Below, one piece after another: positions 42,342 to 52,087 of a stretch of 64,000 nucleotides of DNA; within the stretch, counting starts at the first letter, position 1, and each line of letters opens with the position of its first letter. The notes under the pieces are model-generated. The model searched no databases. It was given only the letters and a program-made list of their open reading frames with translations, and was not told the DNA's origin. This DNA is from Alicyclobacillus shizuokensis NBRC 103103 (GTDB lineage: Bacteria > Bacillota > Bacilli > Alicyclobacillales > Alicyclobacillaceae), in the NCBI RefSeq assembly GCF_001552255.1, contig NZ_BCQV01000001.1, positions 1 to 64,000 on the forward strand, written 5' to 3'. The translations under genes were made by a program, and so were the position numbers.

Positions 42342-43142
42342 CTATTCCTGCCAATTCGCCGCCTCTCGTTCATACTCTTCGTACAGAATCTGCTCATCCG
42401 GCTGGTGACGAAGTTCAATCAACAAATCAAACACGTTCCAGCCGAAGCGAGAATGCCGTACGAAGATGTCCGGGTGCTCAATCACAATGGGAGCCGGCAT
42501 CGCCATCACCTGCTCCACCAAACGCATATGCTGCTCCCCCCCACGGAGCGTAGATACAGCCCCGTCGATGATGTACACAAACCGCTCACCACGCCAATAT
42601 TCGTTCGGCAGGTCCTTGAGTATCGTTTGCCGGAGCAAAGTGGATGAGATGAAGGTCCACCGCTTGTTGGCGTACACGCTGGAGGCGACTATGGATTCCG
42701 TCTTGCCCACACGCGGCTGTCCGCGAAACCCTATCACTTGGTGCCCCGGTCGCTTCAAGATCTCGCCCAGGAAATCTACCAAGACGCCCAATTCATCACG
42801 CACAAACCGGTACGTTCGGGCTTCCGTGTCGCTCCGTTCAATAAACCGCCCGTGCCGCAGCGACATCCGATCCCGCAACGACGGCGGACGTAGTCCCGCC
42901 AACTCCACATCCTCCAGACAACTGAGGATATGGCGCAACACCTCGACATTCTCCGGATGGGTGGTTTGCAACAGGAAACCTCGGCTTTCCTCCGACAAAT
43001 CGTTCAACTGCACAATATTAAACCCCAACATCCCCAACAGGGACGCCAAGTCGCCGAGAAGCCCGGGACGGTTGTTGCGGATGTGATACTGCAGATAGAA
43101 TTCGTGCACGACCGATGCGCTATCCTTATTCCCATTCGACAC
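42342..43142 (-). CDS. ymfK: YmfK-like protein (DUF3388)
   Basis: A 266-residue protein. The N-terminal 75 residues resemble an ACT-type ligand domain (YLQYHIRNNRPGLLGDLASL, LGMLGFNIVQLNDLSEESRG). The rest contains a P-loop-like GFRGQPRVGKTESIVASSVY and FVYIIDGAVSTLRGG, which may be a nucleotide-binding fold. This combination is YmfK/DUF3388, of unknown function, always close to the RodZ-like gene. The start is GTG with AAGGAG eleven bases upstream. Confidence 0.9.
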   Translation of the reverse strand: MSNGNKDSASVVHEFYLQYHIRNNRPGLLGDLASLLGMLGFNIVQLNDLSEESRGFLLQTTHPENVEVLRHILSCLEDVELAGLRPPSLRDRMSLRHGRFIERSDTEARTYRFVRDELGVLVDFLGEILKRPGHQVIGFRGQPRVGKTESIVASSVYANKRWTFISSTLLRQTILKDLPNEYWRGERFVYIIDGAVSTLRGGEQHMRLVEQVMAMPAPIVIEHPDIFVRHSRFGWNVFDLLIELRHQPDEQILYEEYEREAANWQE

Positions 43143-43188
43143 GCGGATTCAGACTCCTTCCCAGTAGATTGCCAAAAGCCATACGGGA

Positions 43189-44205
43189 TCATGCGGAAGG
43201 GATATCCAGATCGGACTGCCATTTCTGCTTCACTTCCGCGCTGATTGCCTGCCACTGTTTCTCCGGTACGGTCGGCTGGGCTGCAAGCGTCGTCTGAACC
43301 TGCTGCAGATCCGTAACCATATCCGCTGGCACGACACTAGGGTCAACGTCAATCTGAGGAGCTGTGTCCGCTTGTTGAACACCGGGACGCCACTTGTTCT
43401 CCTTATACGCTCGCAAATCGGCAGTCAGTGCCGATACGGGGGGCAACGTCAAAACCACCGAGTCCGCCGATGGAGTTTGCCCTAGCGGGGTCACCAGCAG
43501 ACTGCCCGACAGAAGAGCCTGCTGCCGAAGCTTGGCCGGAACCTCCCCCCACACAACCACTACTCCCGGAAGCTCCGTCGAACTGTCCGCGGGCAGAGCA
43601 ACCACCCTCGCCGTCGTGTTCCCGTTGTACAAGCCGGCGAGGAACGTGTGGCCGAGCGGCGCCGACGGCTCGCTCCCCGTCACGTACCAACCGACGGTGG
43701 CTAGGGAGTGGGAGGATCTCTGCATAGCAATCGATCCGGCCAGCCAGCCGGCTGCATACGCGGCCAGCCGCTGGTTGTCCACCACCTGTCGCAGGTTGTC
43801 CAGCTGCACCGATGCCGCCTTGCGGCAGATCCATTCCACCTTGAGGTCTTGGTGTCGGCGCAGGAACGACACAAAATCTGCGCTCGGTGGCTGCTCCGCA
43901 ACCACCACCAACAGGGGCGGCCTATCGGCTGTACGGCGGACCAATTCGCGCGCGCGCGACAGTACCTGGCCGCGATCCGTCAACGATGTGGCCGCGATGA
44001 CCAAACCGGTGGAAGACTGCAGGGCCAGCACCTGACTTTCCGACCAATGCGGCAGTCGATGGCCGACCAGGTACACAATCGCCGCCTGCTTCGTCACACT
44101 CGGGCGCATCGTCGTGAGATCGGGAGCCCCGCATCCGCCCGCGCCCAGCAGGCACAGGCAGGCTCCCAGCAGGATTGTTGTCTGAACTCTGAACCCGCGT
44201 TGCAA
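43189..44205 (-). CDS. BMP-like solute-binding lipoprotein
   Basis: A 338-residue lipoprotein: signal peptide with lipobox (LLGAGGCG), then an alternating beta/alpha fold (AAIVYLVGHRLPHWSESQ, PLLVVVAEQPPSADFVSFLR, RLAAYAAGWLAGSIAM). The last segment is reminiscent of basic membrane protein (BMP/Med) nucleoside-binding proteins, where an AAYxAGxxAG stretch is common. No transporter genes adjoin it, so a sensor or orphan receptor is possible. The start is TTG, eight bases after AAGGGG. Assignment to BMP is tentative. Confidence 0.6.
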   Translation of the reverse strand: MQRGFRVQTTILLGACLCLLGAGGCGAPDLTTMRPSVTKQAAIVYLVGHRLPHWSESQVLALQSSTGLVIAATSLTDRGQVLSRARELVRRTADRPPLLVVVAEQPPSADFVSFLRRHQDLKVEWICRKAASVQLDNLRQVVDNQRLAAYAAGWLAGSIAMQRSSHSLATVGWYVTGSEPSAPLGHTFLAGLYNGNTTARVVALPADSSTELPGVVVVWGEVPAKLRQQALLSGSLLVTPLGQTPSADSVVLTLPPVSALTADLRAYKENKWRPGVQQADTAPQIDVDPSVVPADMVTDLQQVQTTLAAQPTVPEKQWQAISAEVKQKWQSDLDIPSA

Positions 44206-44303
44206 TCGGCATACCCCTTATCGAACGGTTCTCCAACACGCTGTCCTCAGCCATCGCTGCATATTGTACCATGTTCCAGGTACCGTGTATTTCGGAAATG
44301 TCC

Positions 44304-44332
44304 TTGCCATTCTGTCGGCAAACCGGGATAAT
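44304..44332 (+). promoter_or_regulatory. Promoter of the divergent 112-residue gene
   Basis: TTGCCA (44304-44309), a 17-base spacer, GATAAT (44327-44332): one mismatch in -10, one or two in -35. It is 22 bases upstream of the ATG at 44354. Confidence 0.65.
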
Positions 44333-44353
44333 GAAGGCAAGAGGTGGCCAAAC

Positions 44354-44692
44354 ATGACACATTCAGGAGAACACCTGTCGGTGGCTAAGGCGCTGTACCA
44401 ACTCAATTTTTATCTTGAGGTGCTCAACCTCCCGGTCACCGTGAAGGACCTGTACCAGCGTGCGTATCGACAGCGGCGGGGAGAACAGTTCGACGACCGA
44501 TGGCTGGAACACCTGGAAGAAAACCCAGAGGTTGTAGAATCCTTGGATGAACCCTTCACCACTCAAACCATTATTGAGGTTTTGATGAAAACTGGGCATC
44601 AGCCTTTAGTGCGGGCATTAATGCGGGAAGTGCGCCGGCGCGACATCGGCGTCTCCCACGCCTACATGTTCGGTCATACGAAGCGGCGCTGA
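44354..44692 (+). CDS. Unrecognised 112-residue protein, divergent from its neighbours
   Basis: I do not recognise the family. The protein is soluble, charged and helical (LSVAKALYQLNFYLEVLNLP, VKDLYQRAYRQRRGEQFDDR, TQTIIEVLMKTGHQPLVRAL), with no membrane segment or Cys. The ATG follows AGAGGTGG, and a good sigma-A-type promoter lies at 44304-44332. It is the only plus-strand gene between the proP gene and the window end, set between a lipoprotein gene and another unknown gene. Real coding is supported by promoter, ribosome site and clean helical periodicity. Confidence 0.75.
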   Translation: MTHSGEHLSVAKALYQLNFYLEVLNLPVTVKDLYQRAYRQRRGEQFDDRWLEHLEENPEVVESLDEPFTTQTIIEVLMKTGHQPLVRALMREVRRRDIGVSHAYMFGHTKRR

Positions 44693-44721
44693 CCGCTTTG
44701 TATGGCCGTGTCAACCTGGTC

Positions 44722-45330
44722 CTATTGCAGGCGGCTGACATCGACCTGAAACCAAGATGCGTTCACGCCCTGGCTATCGTCCTCAGAGCGGTTCATCTGC
44801 TCCGTAAACCAAATCCCATTCTTCCCCATTGCAGACACGCTCATCGCTTGGTAGGCATGACGTCCCAGTCCCGCACTGGCCACGATATCCCCGTCGGCAG
44901 ACAGAAACGACAGTTCGCCCTGCTGGACCTTCTTGTCACTGGCGAATATCCCGGCGAAAAAGGTCTGCACGTCGGCCGCTATTTTGAACCGCTCGGCCCC
45001 TGGATCCCCAGATGCCACATTGACCGTGGCCGACACCAAGTATTCGTTTCCGTGCGGGAGCACCACCAGTTCGTCCAACCCCTGAATGCCGCCTACGTGC
45101 TGCGCCACCGCGGCTACCACCGAATCTGGAACATCCCGCACAGCGGAGGCTTGCTCACCTCCTGCTGAGTGGTCCGCTCGAACGGACCGCGCTGGCGCAT
45201 CCAGCGCCAAAAGTTTATGCATCGTCGACCGCAGTTCATCACCCGCGATACCCAGCACGGTCGCAACCATCAGCAACAAACCCAGACCGCCAAGCCACAA
45301 TCCACGGCCTTTTTGGGACAGCAAAGGCAT
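44722..45330 (-). CDS. Unrecognised membrane-anchored protein (202 aa)
   Basis: Not assigned to a family. One N-terminal membrane segment (GLWLGGLGLLLMVATVLGIA), then a 170-residue extracytoplasmic part with an Asp/Ala/Val-rich start and beta-type sequence (LDELVVLPHGNEYLVSATVN, FAGIFASDKKVQQGELSFLS). The ATG follows GAGGGGGG. It lies between spoIIIE and the divergent unknown gene; its stop is 29 bases from the convergent stop at 44692. Confidence 0.7.
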   Translation of the reverse strand: MPLLSQKGRGLWLGGLGLLLMVATVLGIAGDELRSTMHKLLALDAPARSVRADHSAGGEQASAVRDVPDSVVAAVAQHVGGIQGLDELVVLPHGNEYLVSATVNVASGDPGAERFKIAADVQTFFAGIFASDKKVQQGELSFLSADGDIVASAGLGRHAYQAMSVSAMGKNGIWFTEQMNRSEDDSQGVNASWFQVDVSRLQ

Positions 45331-45441
45331 GGAACGCCCCCCTCACCGCTTGTCCATGGCACGGGCGGGACGGAGGAGTCACCCCCATCCGCCTGCCGTA
45401 CCGTGCCGTACATTGTATGAACCTGGTGGGACATCCATGCC

Positions 45442-47949
45442 TCATCGGCGACGAAACGACTCTCGGACCGCCATCCATTGTTCCTTACTGACGAGCACCT
45501 CCCGCGGCTTGCTGCCTTCAAACGGGCCGACGAGCCCATGTTGTTCCATTTGGTCGATGATTCGGGCCGCCCGCGAGTATCCGACCCGAAACCTCCGCTG
45601 GACCATGGATACCGACGCCTGTCCGCTGTCCACAACCAGATCCATCGCATCCACGAACAGGTCGTCCACATCGTTGCCGGTCTCCTCCGCCTCGCCGGCG
45701 GTATCATCCGGCTGATTCAAATCGACGGTGTATACCGCCTCCTGCTGTCGCTTGACATGCGCCACCAAGCGCTCAATCTCTTCCTCGGAGAGAAACGCCC
45801 CCTGTACCCGCACCGGCTTCGAAGCGCCCACCGGCAGGTACAGCATGTCGCCGCGTCCGAGCAGCTTTTCCGCTCCACCCATGTCAAGAATGGTGCGCGA
45901 ATCGGCCATCGAGGAGACGGCGAAGGCAATGCGGCTCGGAATATTCGCCTTGATCAAGCCGGTGATGACGTCGACCGAGGGTCTCTGAGTCGCTACAATC
46001 AAGTGAATGCCTGCGGCGCGCGCCATCTGTGCGATGCGGCAAATCGCATCCTCCACGTCTCCCGGCGCCACCATCATCAGGTCAGCCAATTCGTCGATGA
46101 TCACGACGATATACGGCAGCGGATCCGCCCCTTCTCCCTCCACCATCTGGTTGTACCGTTCAATATCCCGCGCTCCGCGTTCTGCGAACGCGCGATATCG
46201 ATTCTCCATCTCCAGCACAACCTTCTTCAGGGCATACGCAGCTTTACGCGGATCCGTCACCACCGGCGCCAGCAGGTGCGGGATCCCGTTATACACAGTC
46301 AACTCCACCATTTTCGGGTCAATCATCATCAACTTGACTTCGTGCGGCTTCGCCTTCATCAAGATGGAGGCAATCATCCCGTTGATGCATACGCTCTTGC
46401 CCGATCCGGTAGCTCCCGCGACCAACAGGTGCGGCATTTTCTGCAGATCTCCGACGATGGCGGCGCCGCCAATGTCACGCCCCAGCGCCAGGGCTAGTTT
46501 GCTGTCGCCCTCCTGAAACTCAGGCGCCTCCAGCACCTCGCGCAAGGTGACGATGGCTACCTCCGCGTTGGGCACCTCAATCCCAATCACCGACTTTCCC
46601 GGCACGGGCGCTTCGATACGGACGTCGCGCGCCGCCAGCGCCAGCGCGATATCGTCCACCAGCCCGACAATGCGCGACACCTTGACACCAATGGCCGGCT
46701 GCAGTTCATAGCGGGTGACCGTGGGCCCACGGCTGATTTCCAAAACCTTTGCATGCACGCCGAAACTCTCCAGAGTCATCTCCAGCTTGCGCGCGTTGTC
46801 CTGCGCGTCTTTATGGCTGAACCCGCTCTTGCCACCCTTGGGCAGTTTAAAAAGCCGCAGCGGCGGCAATTGATAGTTCTCATCCCGAACCGGTGCCCCG
46901 ACCGGATAGCCCACTTCGCTCTCCGCGTGGCCAGCGGCTGGCGGCGGTGACACCCCGGCCGTCTTTTTCGGTGGCGGTTGCAGGGAGGGAACGGGCGGAT
47001 CGGGATAGCGCATGATGATCTGGCTCCCCACCTGCTCCATCGTGGGACCCTCCCGCGCCGCTTCGACGTCCTGTTGAGCCCGTCGTCTGGCCGCGAAATC
47101 GTGGATCACCGGCCGCCTGTCCGTGTCGGATGGGTCTCCAGAGGACGCCGCTGCATCAGGTGTGAAGGGGATCTCCGAAAACTCTCCCTCCACCACCGCC
47201 GCCGGTTGGCGCCGTCGCTTCCTGCCGCCTTCACGGCCGATGGAATTTCCTTCCCGATCCTCTGTTCGCTCCTTGCGCTGTCTTCTCTGCCCGCGGGGAT
47301 GTTGCGGATCCGGACCAAACAACAAACCGAGATAGCCCTTCGTGCCCCGCCAAACCCCTTCCAAACGCTGCTCCATGAAGTCGGTGCCGCGCTGCACCAC
47401 CGTGACCAAGGAGACGCCGGTGGCCAACGCCCCGCCGATGATCACGCCAACGCCCAACACCAACAAGGTGCCCGTGCCCGAGAACAAGTAATAAGCGACC
47501 GAGAAGAACGCATAGCCGACCAGCCCACCGCCGGCTCCGCTGACCTGCGACGAGTCGACTGCGGCCGGATCCATAACCAGCCGGCACATTTGTTTGATGG
47601 CCGTGATGGTGGCCGAAAACAGGGGGACATTTCCGGACGGATAGAACTTGGAGACGTTTTGATAAAACGAGTACTCCATCCCGGTCAGCCAGGTGATGAA
47701 TAAGACCAGAAGCCCCATATGGCGATGATGCCACGGAAAGGTCGTCCGGCGCACCATAGTGTACACCGCCGCGTACCCTACAAACACCGGCAGCAAAAAA
47801 CTCCACGAACCGGCAATCCAGACGCAGGCAATATCCAGATATTGACCCACTTTTCCCAGTCGACCCAGGGCCAGGGCACTGAGGGAAAGCAGCGCCATGC
47901 CGGTCAATTCATAGCGTAGAATTTCTTGCTTGTGCTGTTTCTTACCCAC
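45442..47949 (-). CDS. spoIIIE: DNA translocase FtsK/SpoIIIE
   Basis: An 835-residue septal DNA pump. Four or five N-terminal membrane helices (about residues 20-190) are followed by a charged, disordered linker and the motor: [20 protein letters not shown] (Walker A), [20 protein letters not shown] (Walker B) and [20 protein letters not shown]. The C-terminal gamma winged-helix domain ([20 protein letters not shown]) reads polarity sequences. In spore formers it pumps the chromosome into the forespore. The GTG at 47949 is chosen because AGGAGG precedes it by eight bases; an earlier GTG ten codons upstream is possible. tepA-ylzJ-spoIIIE order supports SpoIIIE over a second FtsK. Confidence 0.96.
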   Translation of the reverse strand: MGKKQHKQEILRYELTGMALLSLSALALGRLGKVGQYLDIACVWIAGSWSFLLPVFVGYAAVYTMVRRTTFPWHHRHMGLLVLFITWLTGMEYSFYQNVSKFYPSGNVPLFSATITAIKQMCRLVMDPAAVDSSQVSGAGGGLVGYAFFSVAYYLFSGTGTLLVLGVGVIIGGALATGVSLVTVVQRGTDFMEQRLEGVWRGTKGYLGLLFGPDPQHPRGQRRQRKERTEDREGNSIGREGGRKRRRQPAAVVEGEFSEIPFTPDAAASSGDPSDTDRRPVIHDFAARRRAQQDVEAAREGPTMEQVGSQIIMRYPDPPVPSLQPPPKKTAGVSPPPAAGHAESEVGYPVGAPVRDENYQLPPLRLFKLPKGGKSGFSHKDAQDNARKLEMTLESFGVHAKVLEISRGPTVTRYELQPAIGVKVSRIVGLVDDIALALAARDVRIEAPVPGKSVIGIEVPNAEVAIVTLREVLEAPEFQEGDSKLALALGRDIGGAAIVGDLQKMPHLLVAGATGSGKSVCINGMIASILMKAKPHEVKLMMIDPKMVELTVYNGIPHLLAPVVTDPRKAAYALKKVVLEMENRYRAFAERGARDIERYNQMVEGEGADPLPYIVVIIDELADLMMVAPGDVEDAICRIAQMARAAGIHLIVATQRPSVDVITGLIKANIPSRIAFAVSSMADSRTILDMGGAEKLLGRGDMLYLPVGASKPVRVQGAFLSEEEIERLVAHVKRQQEAVYTVDLNQPDDTAGEAEETGNDVDDLFVDAMDLVVDSGQASVSMVQRRFRVGYSRAARIIDQMEQHGLVGPFEGSKPREVLVSKEQWMAVRESFRRR

Positions 47950-48045
47950 TTGTGCGCCCTCCTGTGTGCCATCCGGCACTCATTCGGACACTATTTCGCG
48001 ATGTGGGGGTGCATTTCCTGCCAATCGGCCGCCAACGCTTGCCCG

Positions 48046-48264
48046 TCAGTCCCCAGGGTACGGAATCTCCGTTCCCGGTTGCAGGTACGGCCGCAGGTAA
48101 TCCTGAGGATACGGACTCAGAACGCGCTCAATCCGCGCCTTGCCCGAGCCTGTGGGGGTCACTAACAGGTGCACCCCTTGAAAGTCGCACTCCCGGTACG
48201 GACTGACCTCGTTCAACTCGGACATCACGGCACCAAAGGGAACGATACTCCAAAACAGGCTCAT
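48046..48264 (-). CDS. ylzJ: YlzJ-like protein
   Basis: A 72-residue protein with the YlzJ signature: [56 protein letters not shown]. Function is unknown; it is found only between tepA and spoIIIE in spore formers. Its ATG overlaps the tepA stop in ATGA, so it is coupled to tepA. Confidence 0.93.
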   Translation of the reverse strand: MSLFWSIVPFGAVMSELNEVSPYRECDFQGVHLLVTPTGSGKARIERVLSPYPQDYLRPYLQPGTEIPYPGD

Positions 48265-49091
48265 TGCTTCATCCCCGATGCAGGCGCCGCCAGCCCCGCC
48301 ACCGGTTGACGGGCTTTGTGCTCCGCTATCAACTGCTGCAGCTTGGCCATCGCCTTGCCGATGCCGCCGACCTCATCCACCAGGCCGTAGCGTACAGCGT
48401 CCGGTCCGACCACGGTTGTCCCGATGTCGCGCGCGAGTTCGCCCGTGTTCAGCATCAGATCGCGAAACACAGGTTCGCTGACGTGGGAGTGCTGTACGAC
48501 AAAGCGGATCACGCGCTCTTGCATGCGCTCCATGTATTCAAACGACTGAGGGGCGCCGATAACCATGCCGGTCAAACGGATGGGATGAATGGTCATCGAA
48601 GCCGTCTCTGCAATAAAGGAATAATTTGTACTTACAGCAATCGGCACACCAATGGAGTGGCCGCCGCCCAATACCAACGACACACTCGGCTTGCTGAGAC
48701 TGGCTACCATTTCCGAGATCGCTAACCCCGCCTCCACGTCGCCCCCTACTGTGTTGAGAATGAGCAACAAACCTTCGATTTTTTCATTTTGTTCCACGGC
48801 CACCAGCTGCGGGATGATGTGTTCGTACTTGGTGGTCTTGTTTTGCGCGGGCAGGACCAGATGGCCCTCAATCTGTCCGATGACCGTCAGACAATAGATG
48901 TTCGATTCGGCCTGCACGGGAGCGGGCTGCCCCAACGAGGCGATGGCGTTGGCGACCCCTTCCGGATTGGGGCTCTGCGCATCAGGCGCAACCGGGGCAG
49001 GCTGCGCTTCGCCGTCCATTCTCAGTGCCTGCTGGCTGTTTCCCCCTCCCGCCGCATCGGCAAGCTGACTCCCCACGTCCCCATACGTCAT
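48261..49091 (-). CDS. tepA: ClpP-like translocation-enhancing protease TepA
   Basis: A 276-residue protein with a ClpP/crotonase-type serine protease fold. [20 protein letters not shown] and [20 protein letters not shown] are ClpP-like; [20 protein letters not shown] carries the nucleophile Ser within GGxSx[12 protein letters not shown] holds the conserved His. The first 70 residues are a low-complexity lead. The ATG follows AAGGGGTGG. B. subtilis TepA is cytoplasmic and proposed to assist export or degrade signal peptides; it is largely confined to spore formers. Confidence 0.93.
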   Translation of the reverse strand: MTYGDVGSQLADAAGGGNSQQALRMDGEAQPAPVAPDAQSPNPEGVANAIASLGQPAPVQAESNIYCLTVIGQIEGHLVLPAQNKTTKYEHIIPQLVAVEQNEKIEGLLLILNTVGGDVEAGLAISEMVASLSKPSVSLVLGGGHSIGVPIAVSTNYSFIAETASMTIHPIRLTGMVIGAPQSFEYMERMQERVIRFVVQHSHVSEPVFRDLMLNTGELARDIGTTVVGPDAVRYGLVDEVGGIGKAMAKLQQLIAEHKARQPVAGLAAPASGMKQ

Positions 49092-49219
49092 GTCAATCCA
49101 CCCCTTCACTTGTCACCCCTGCGACAAGAGGCTCTACTCAAGACCTAGTATGGGGTGGAAGCTGCCACCGCATGCAAAAGCCGACCCGTTTAGGCCGCCT
49201 CATACCAAGTGGAACTCTC

Positions 49220-50875
49220 TCACGCCTCCATGATGATGGGCAGAATCATGGGCCGCCTGCGCGTCTGTTCATACAGGAAACGCCCCAAGGCGTCGCGCAC
49301 CGCCGTCTTCAAGGAAGACCACTCGCTGATATTGTCCGCCACCATCTTCGTTAACGTCGACGCCACAATTTTGTTGGCCTCCTCGAGCAAGGCTTCCGAC
49401 TCCCGCACGTACACAAACCCCCGCGAGATGATATCCGGACCGGAGAGAATAGTGCCGGCGGTCTTCGACAGCGTCACAACCACGACCAGGATGCCGTCCT
49501 GCGACAACAGTTTGCGATCCCGCAGCACAATGTTCCCGACATCCCCGACTCCGAGACCATCAATCAACACCATGCCGGCTGTGACCTTACCGCTCAAACG
49601 GGCGCGACCGTTGTCAAACTCCACCACATCGCCCAAATCGACGATAAAGATGTTCTCTGGCTGAACCCCGGTCGCCTCCGCCAGCTCCGCGTGGCGCAGC
49701 TGCATACGATACTCCCCGTGTACGGGGAGGAAATACTGCGGGCGCACCAGGTTCAGCATCAACTTCAGCTCTTCCTGACTGCCGTGGCCGGACACGTGCA
49801 CCCCTTGATAGATGACATGAGCGCCAATCTTCAACAGTTGGTCAATCGTCCGCGCAATCGCCCGCTCGTTGCCGGGAATCGGAGAACTGGCCAGGACCAC
49901 TGTGTCTCCCGGGTAGATCTCGATCTTGCGGTGAGCGGAGCGGGCCATCCGCGTCAGAGCCGACATCGGCTCACCCTGCGACCCGGTGGACAGAATCAGG
50001 ACATTTTCGGGTGCAAGCTTGCTCACATCGTCGGCGTCAATTAACGTGCTGGGCTTCACATCCAGGTACCCCAACTGCATAGCGACCTGGATGTTGTTGA
50101 CCATACTGCGGCCAACAGGAGCCACTTTGCGCCCCATCCGTTCAGCAATCGTCATCACCTGCTGAATGCGGTGGATGTTCGACGCGAAGGTGGCCAGAAT
50201 CACGCGTCCCTCCGCCTGCGCCAGGATGTTCTCAATGGCCTTGCCCACCACTCGTTCCGAGGGAGTGAATCCTGGACGTTCGGCATTGGTGCTGTCCGCC
50301 ACGAGTGCCAGCACCCCGCGCGCTCCGTATGCGGCCAACTTCTGCACATCCGCCAGCCGGCCGTCGACCGGCGTATGGTCAAACTTGAAGTCTCCGGTGT
50401 GAATCACAAGACCCTCAGGCGTATCAATGGCAAATCCCCCTGAGTCGGGAATACTGTGGTTCACATAAAAGAAAGAAACCTTGAATGCGCCGGCATCAAT
50501 CACGCTGTCCCCATCGATGTTGATCAGCTTGGCTGTATCCAGCAAGCCATGTTCACGCAGCTTGCCCTCCACCAATCCCAGCGTCAACCGAGTTCCGTAA
50601 ATCGGCACATTCAAACTCCTCAGGACGTAAGGCAAGCCGCCGATGTGGTCTTCGTGACCGTGGGTCAGAAAAATACCGCGAACGCGGTCTTTGTTTTCCA
50701 ACAGGTATGAGATGTCCGGAATAATGGCATCAATCCCCAGTAACTCTTCTTCCGGAAACTTCAATCCGGCATCGACAACAATCATGTCATTCCCATAAGC
50801 ATACACAGTCATATTTTTCCCAATCTCGCCGACTCCTCCCAGCGAGACGATAGTCAATTTTTGCTTGCGCGCCAA
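49220..50875 (-). CDS. rnj: Ribonuclease J
   Basis: A 551-residue metallo-beta-lactamase RNase with 5'-exonuclease and endonuclease activities in mRNA decay and rRNA maturation. LTHGHEDHIGGLPYVL is the HxHxDH motif; IHTGDFKFDHTPVDG and ALVADSTNAERPGFTPSE are beta-CASP landmarks; HVSGHGSQEELKLMLNLVRP and FLPVHGEYRM give the later ligands. The start is TTG, seven bases after GGAGG, which yields the family-length protein; the open frame upstream is not coding-like. Between dapA and tepA, B. subtilis has rnjB; whether this is the only RNase J in the genome cannot be seen. Confidence 0.96.
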   Translation of the reverse strand: MARKQKLTIVSLGGVGEIGKNMTVYAYGNDMIVVDAGLKFPEEELLGIDAIIPDISYLLENKDRVRGIFLTHGHEDHIGGLPYVLRSLNVPIYGTRLTLGLVEGKLREHGLLDTAKLINIDGDSVIDAGAFKVSFFYVNHSIPDSGGFAIDTPEGLVIHTGDFKFDHTPVDGRLADVQKLAAYGARGVLALVADSTNAERPGFTPSERVVGKAIENILAQAEGRVILATFASNIHRIQQVMTIAERMGRKVAPVGRSMVNNIQVAMQLGYLDVKPSTLIDADDVSKLAPENVLILSTGSQGEPMSALTRMARSAHRKIEIYPGDTVVLASSPIPGNERAIARTIDQLLKIGAHVIYQGVHVSGHGSQEELKLMLNLVRPQYFLPVHGEYRMQLRHAELAEATGVQPENIFIVDLGDVVEFDNGRARLSGKVTAGMVLIDGLGVGDVGNIVLRDRKLLSQDGILVVVVTLSKTAGTILSGPDIISRGFVYVRESEALLEEANKIVASTLTKMVADNISEWSSLKTAVRDALGRFLYEQTRRRPMILPIIMEA

Positions 50876-51198
50876 CGTAGCACCTCCGTACTTGCGAGCC
50901 GTCCAGCTCGTACATCTGATCCACAAAAAAACACAAAAATATCCTCTCTGCGAATTGTGCCCCTGGTGTCGAAACTGGGCATCCAGATCCGCCGTGTCCA
51001 AAAACGACTCGCCGCACACCGATTCCGTACAATACGCACAAATACCCAAGCGTCTGCCGGAACGCGCAGACGCGTATTTATTTGCGATTGTCAGGCCGCC
51101 GCACCAGTCACGTTGAGAATATTATACCCGGACGCATCGGCAATCACAACCAATAAAAAAAGGCGAGGGTTCCCCCTCGCCTGCAGCGTGGTGACGAA
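50876..51198. other. Leader of the RNase J gene
   Basis: 323 bases without a gene. It contains the dapA terminator (51155-51181) and an inverted repeat (GCGTCTG and CAGACGC) near 51046-51073, lacking a T-run, which could be an mRNA leader structure. The RNase J leader is a plausible autoregulatory target. No certain promoter was found. Confidence 0.4.
51155..51181 (-). terminator. Intrinsic terminator of the dap operon
   Basis: On the minus strand GGCGAGGG pairs with CCCTCGCC around GGAA and is followed by TTTTTTT. It ends the dpaA-dpaB-asd-dapG-dapA transcript. Confidence 0.93.
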
Positions 51199-52086
51199 TC
51201 AAGACTCTGGCAGTTTGCGCAAGCGGATGAGTTCCCGTTTCAACTCCTCCACCACAGATTCGCCAGCCGGGACCAGCGGCAACCTCACCCCGCCGACCGG
51301 AACGTCCAACAGCTGCAACGCCGCCTTGAGCGGTGAAGGGCTGGTTGTGCGGAACAGGGCCTCAAATATCGGCAGTAACCGCCCTGACCAGGTGGCTGCC
51401 CTGCGGTGGTCCCCGCCCAGGAACGCGTCTATCATCTCCCGGATCTCCAAGCCCACCACGTGCGAAGCCACGCTGACCACACCGTAGCCTCCTACAGCCA
51501 TCATCGGAAGCGTAAACTTGTCGTCCCCGCTGTAGAGGAGAAAATCGTCCGGCTTGCGGGCCGCAATCTCCAGGATTTGACTGAAATTGCCACTCGCTTC
51601 TTTGAGCGCCACGATGTTCGGGATTTCCGACAGACGCAGCACCGTTTCCACATCCATATTGACCGCGGTGCGGCCGGGAACGTTGTACAACATGATGGGG
51701 ATGTCCACTGCTTCCGCCACAGCGGCGAAATGACGGTAGAGACCTTCCTGGGAGGGCTTGTTGTAATACGGGGTCACCAAGAGGAGGCCGTGAACGCCCA
51801 TCTGTTGGGCCTCGCGAGACAGCTCGATGGACGTTCGGGTGTCATTCGTGCCCGTTCCTGCCATCACTGGCACCCGCCCGTCGGCCAGGCGCAGCGTGTG
51901 TTCAAACAGGCGCAGCTTCTCCTCGTGAGTCAACGTGGGGGACTCTCCCGTCGTGCCGGCCGCCAGCAGACAGGTGGTACCCGTGTCCAGCAGATGATGG
52001 ATCAGTCGTTCCAAACCGACAACGTCCAAATCCCCCGCACTCGTGAACGGCGTCGCCATGGCGGTCACAATGCGGCCAAAATCCAC
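51199..52086 (-). CDS. dapA: 4-hydroxy-tetrahydrodipicolinate synthase
   Basis: A 295-residue TIM-barrel aldolase condensing pyruvate and aspartate semialdehyde. AGTTGESPTLTHEEKLRLFE is the signature I; YNVPGRTAVNMD includes the catalytic Tyr; IVALKEASGNFSQ holds the Schiff-base Lys; YSGDDKFTLPMMAVGGYGVV follows. Its product feeds lysine, peptidoglycan diaminopimelate and, through SpoVFA/B upstream in the same operon, dipicolinate. It begins one base after dapG. Confidence 0.97.
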   Translation of the reverse strand: MDFGRIVTAMATPFTSAGDLDVVGLERLIHHLLDTGTTCLLAAGTTGESPTLTHEEKLRLFEHTLRLADGRVPVMAGTGTNDTRTSIELSREAQQMGVHGLLLVTPYYNKPSQEGLYRHFAAVAEAVDIPIMLYNVPGRTAVNMDVETVLRLSEIPNIVALKEASGNFSQILEIAARKPDDFLLYSGDDKFTLPMMAVGGYGVVSVASHVVGLEIREMIDAFLGGDHRRAATWSGRLLPIFEALFRTTSPSPLKAALQLLDVPVGGVRLPLVPAGESVVEELKRELIRLRKLPES

Positions 52087-52087
52087 G

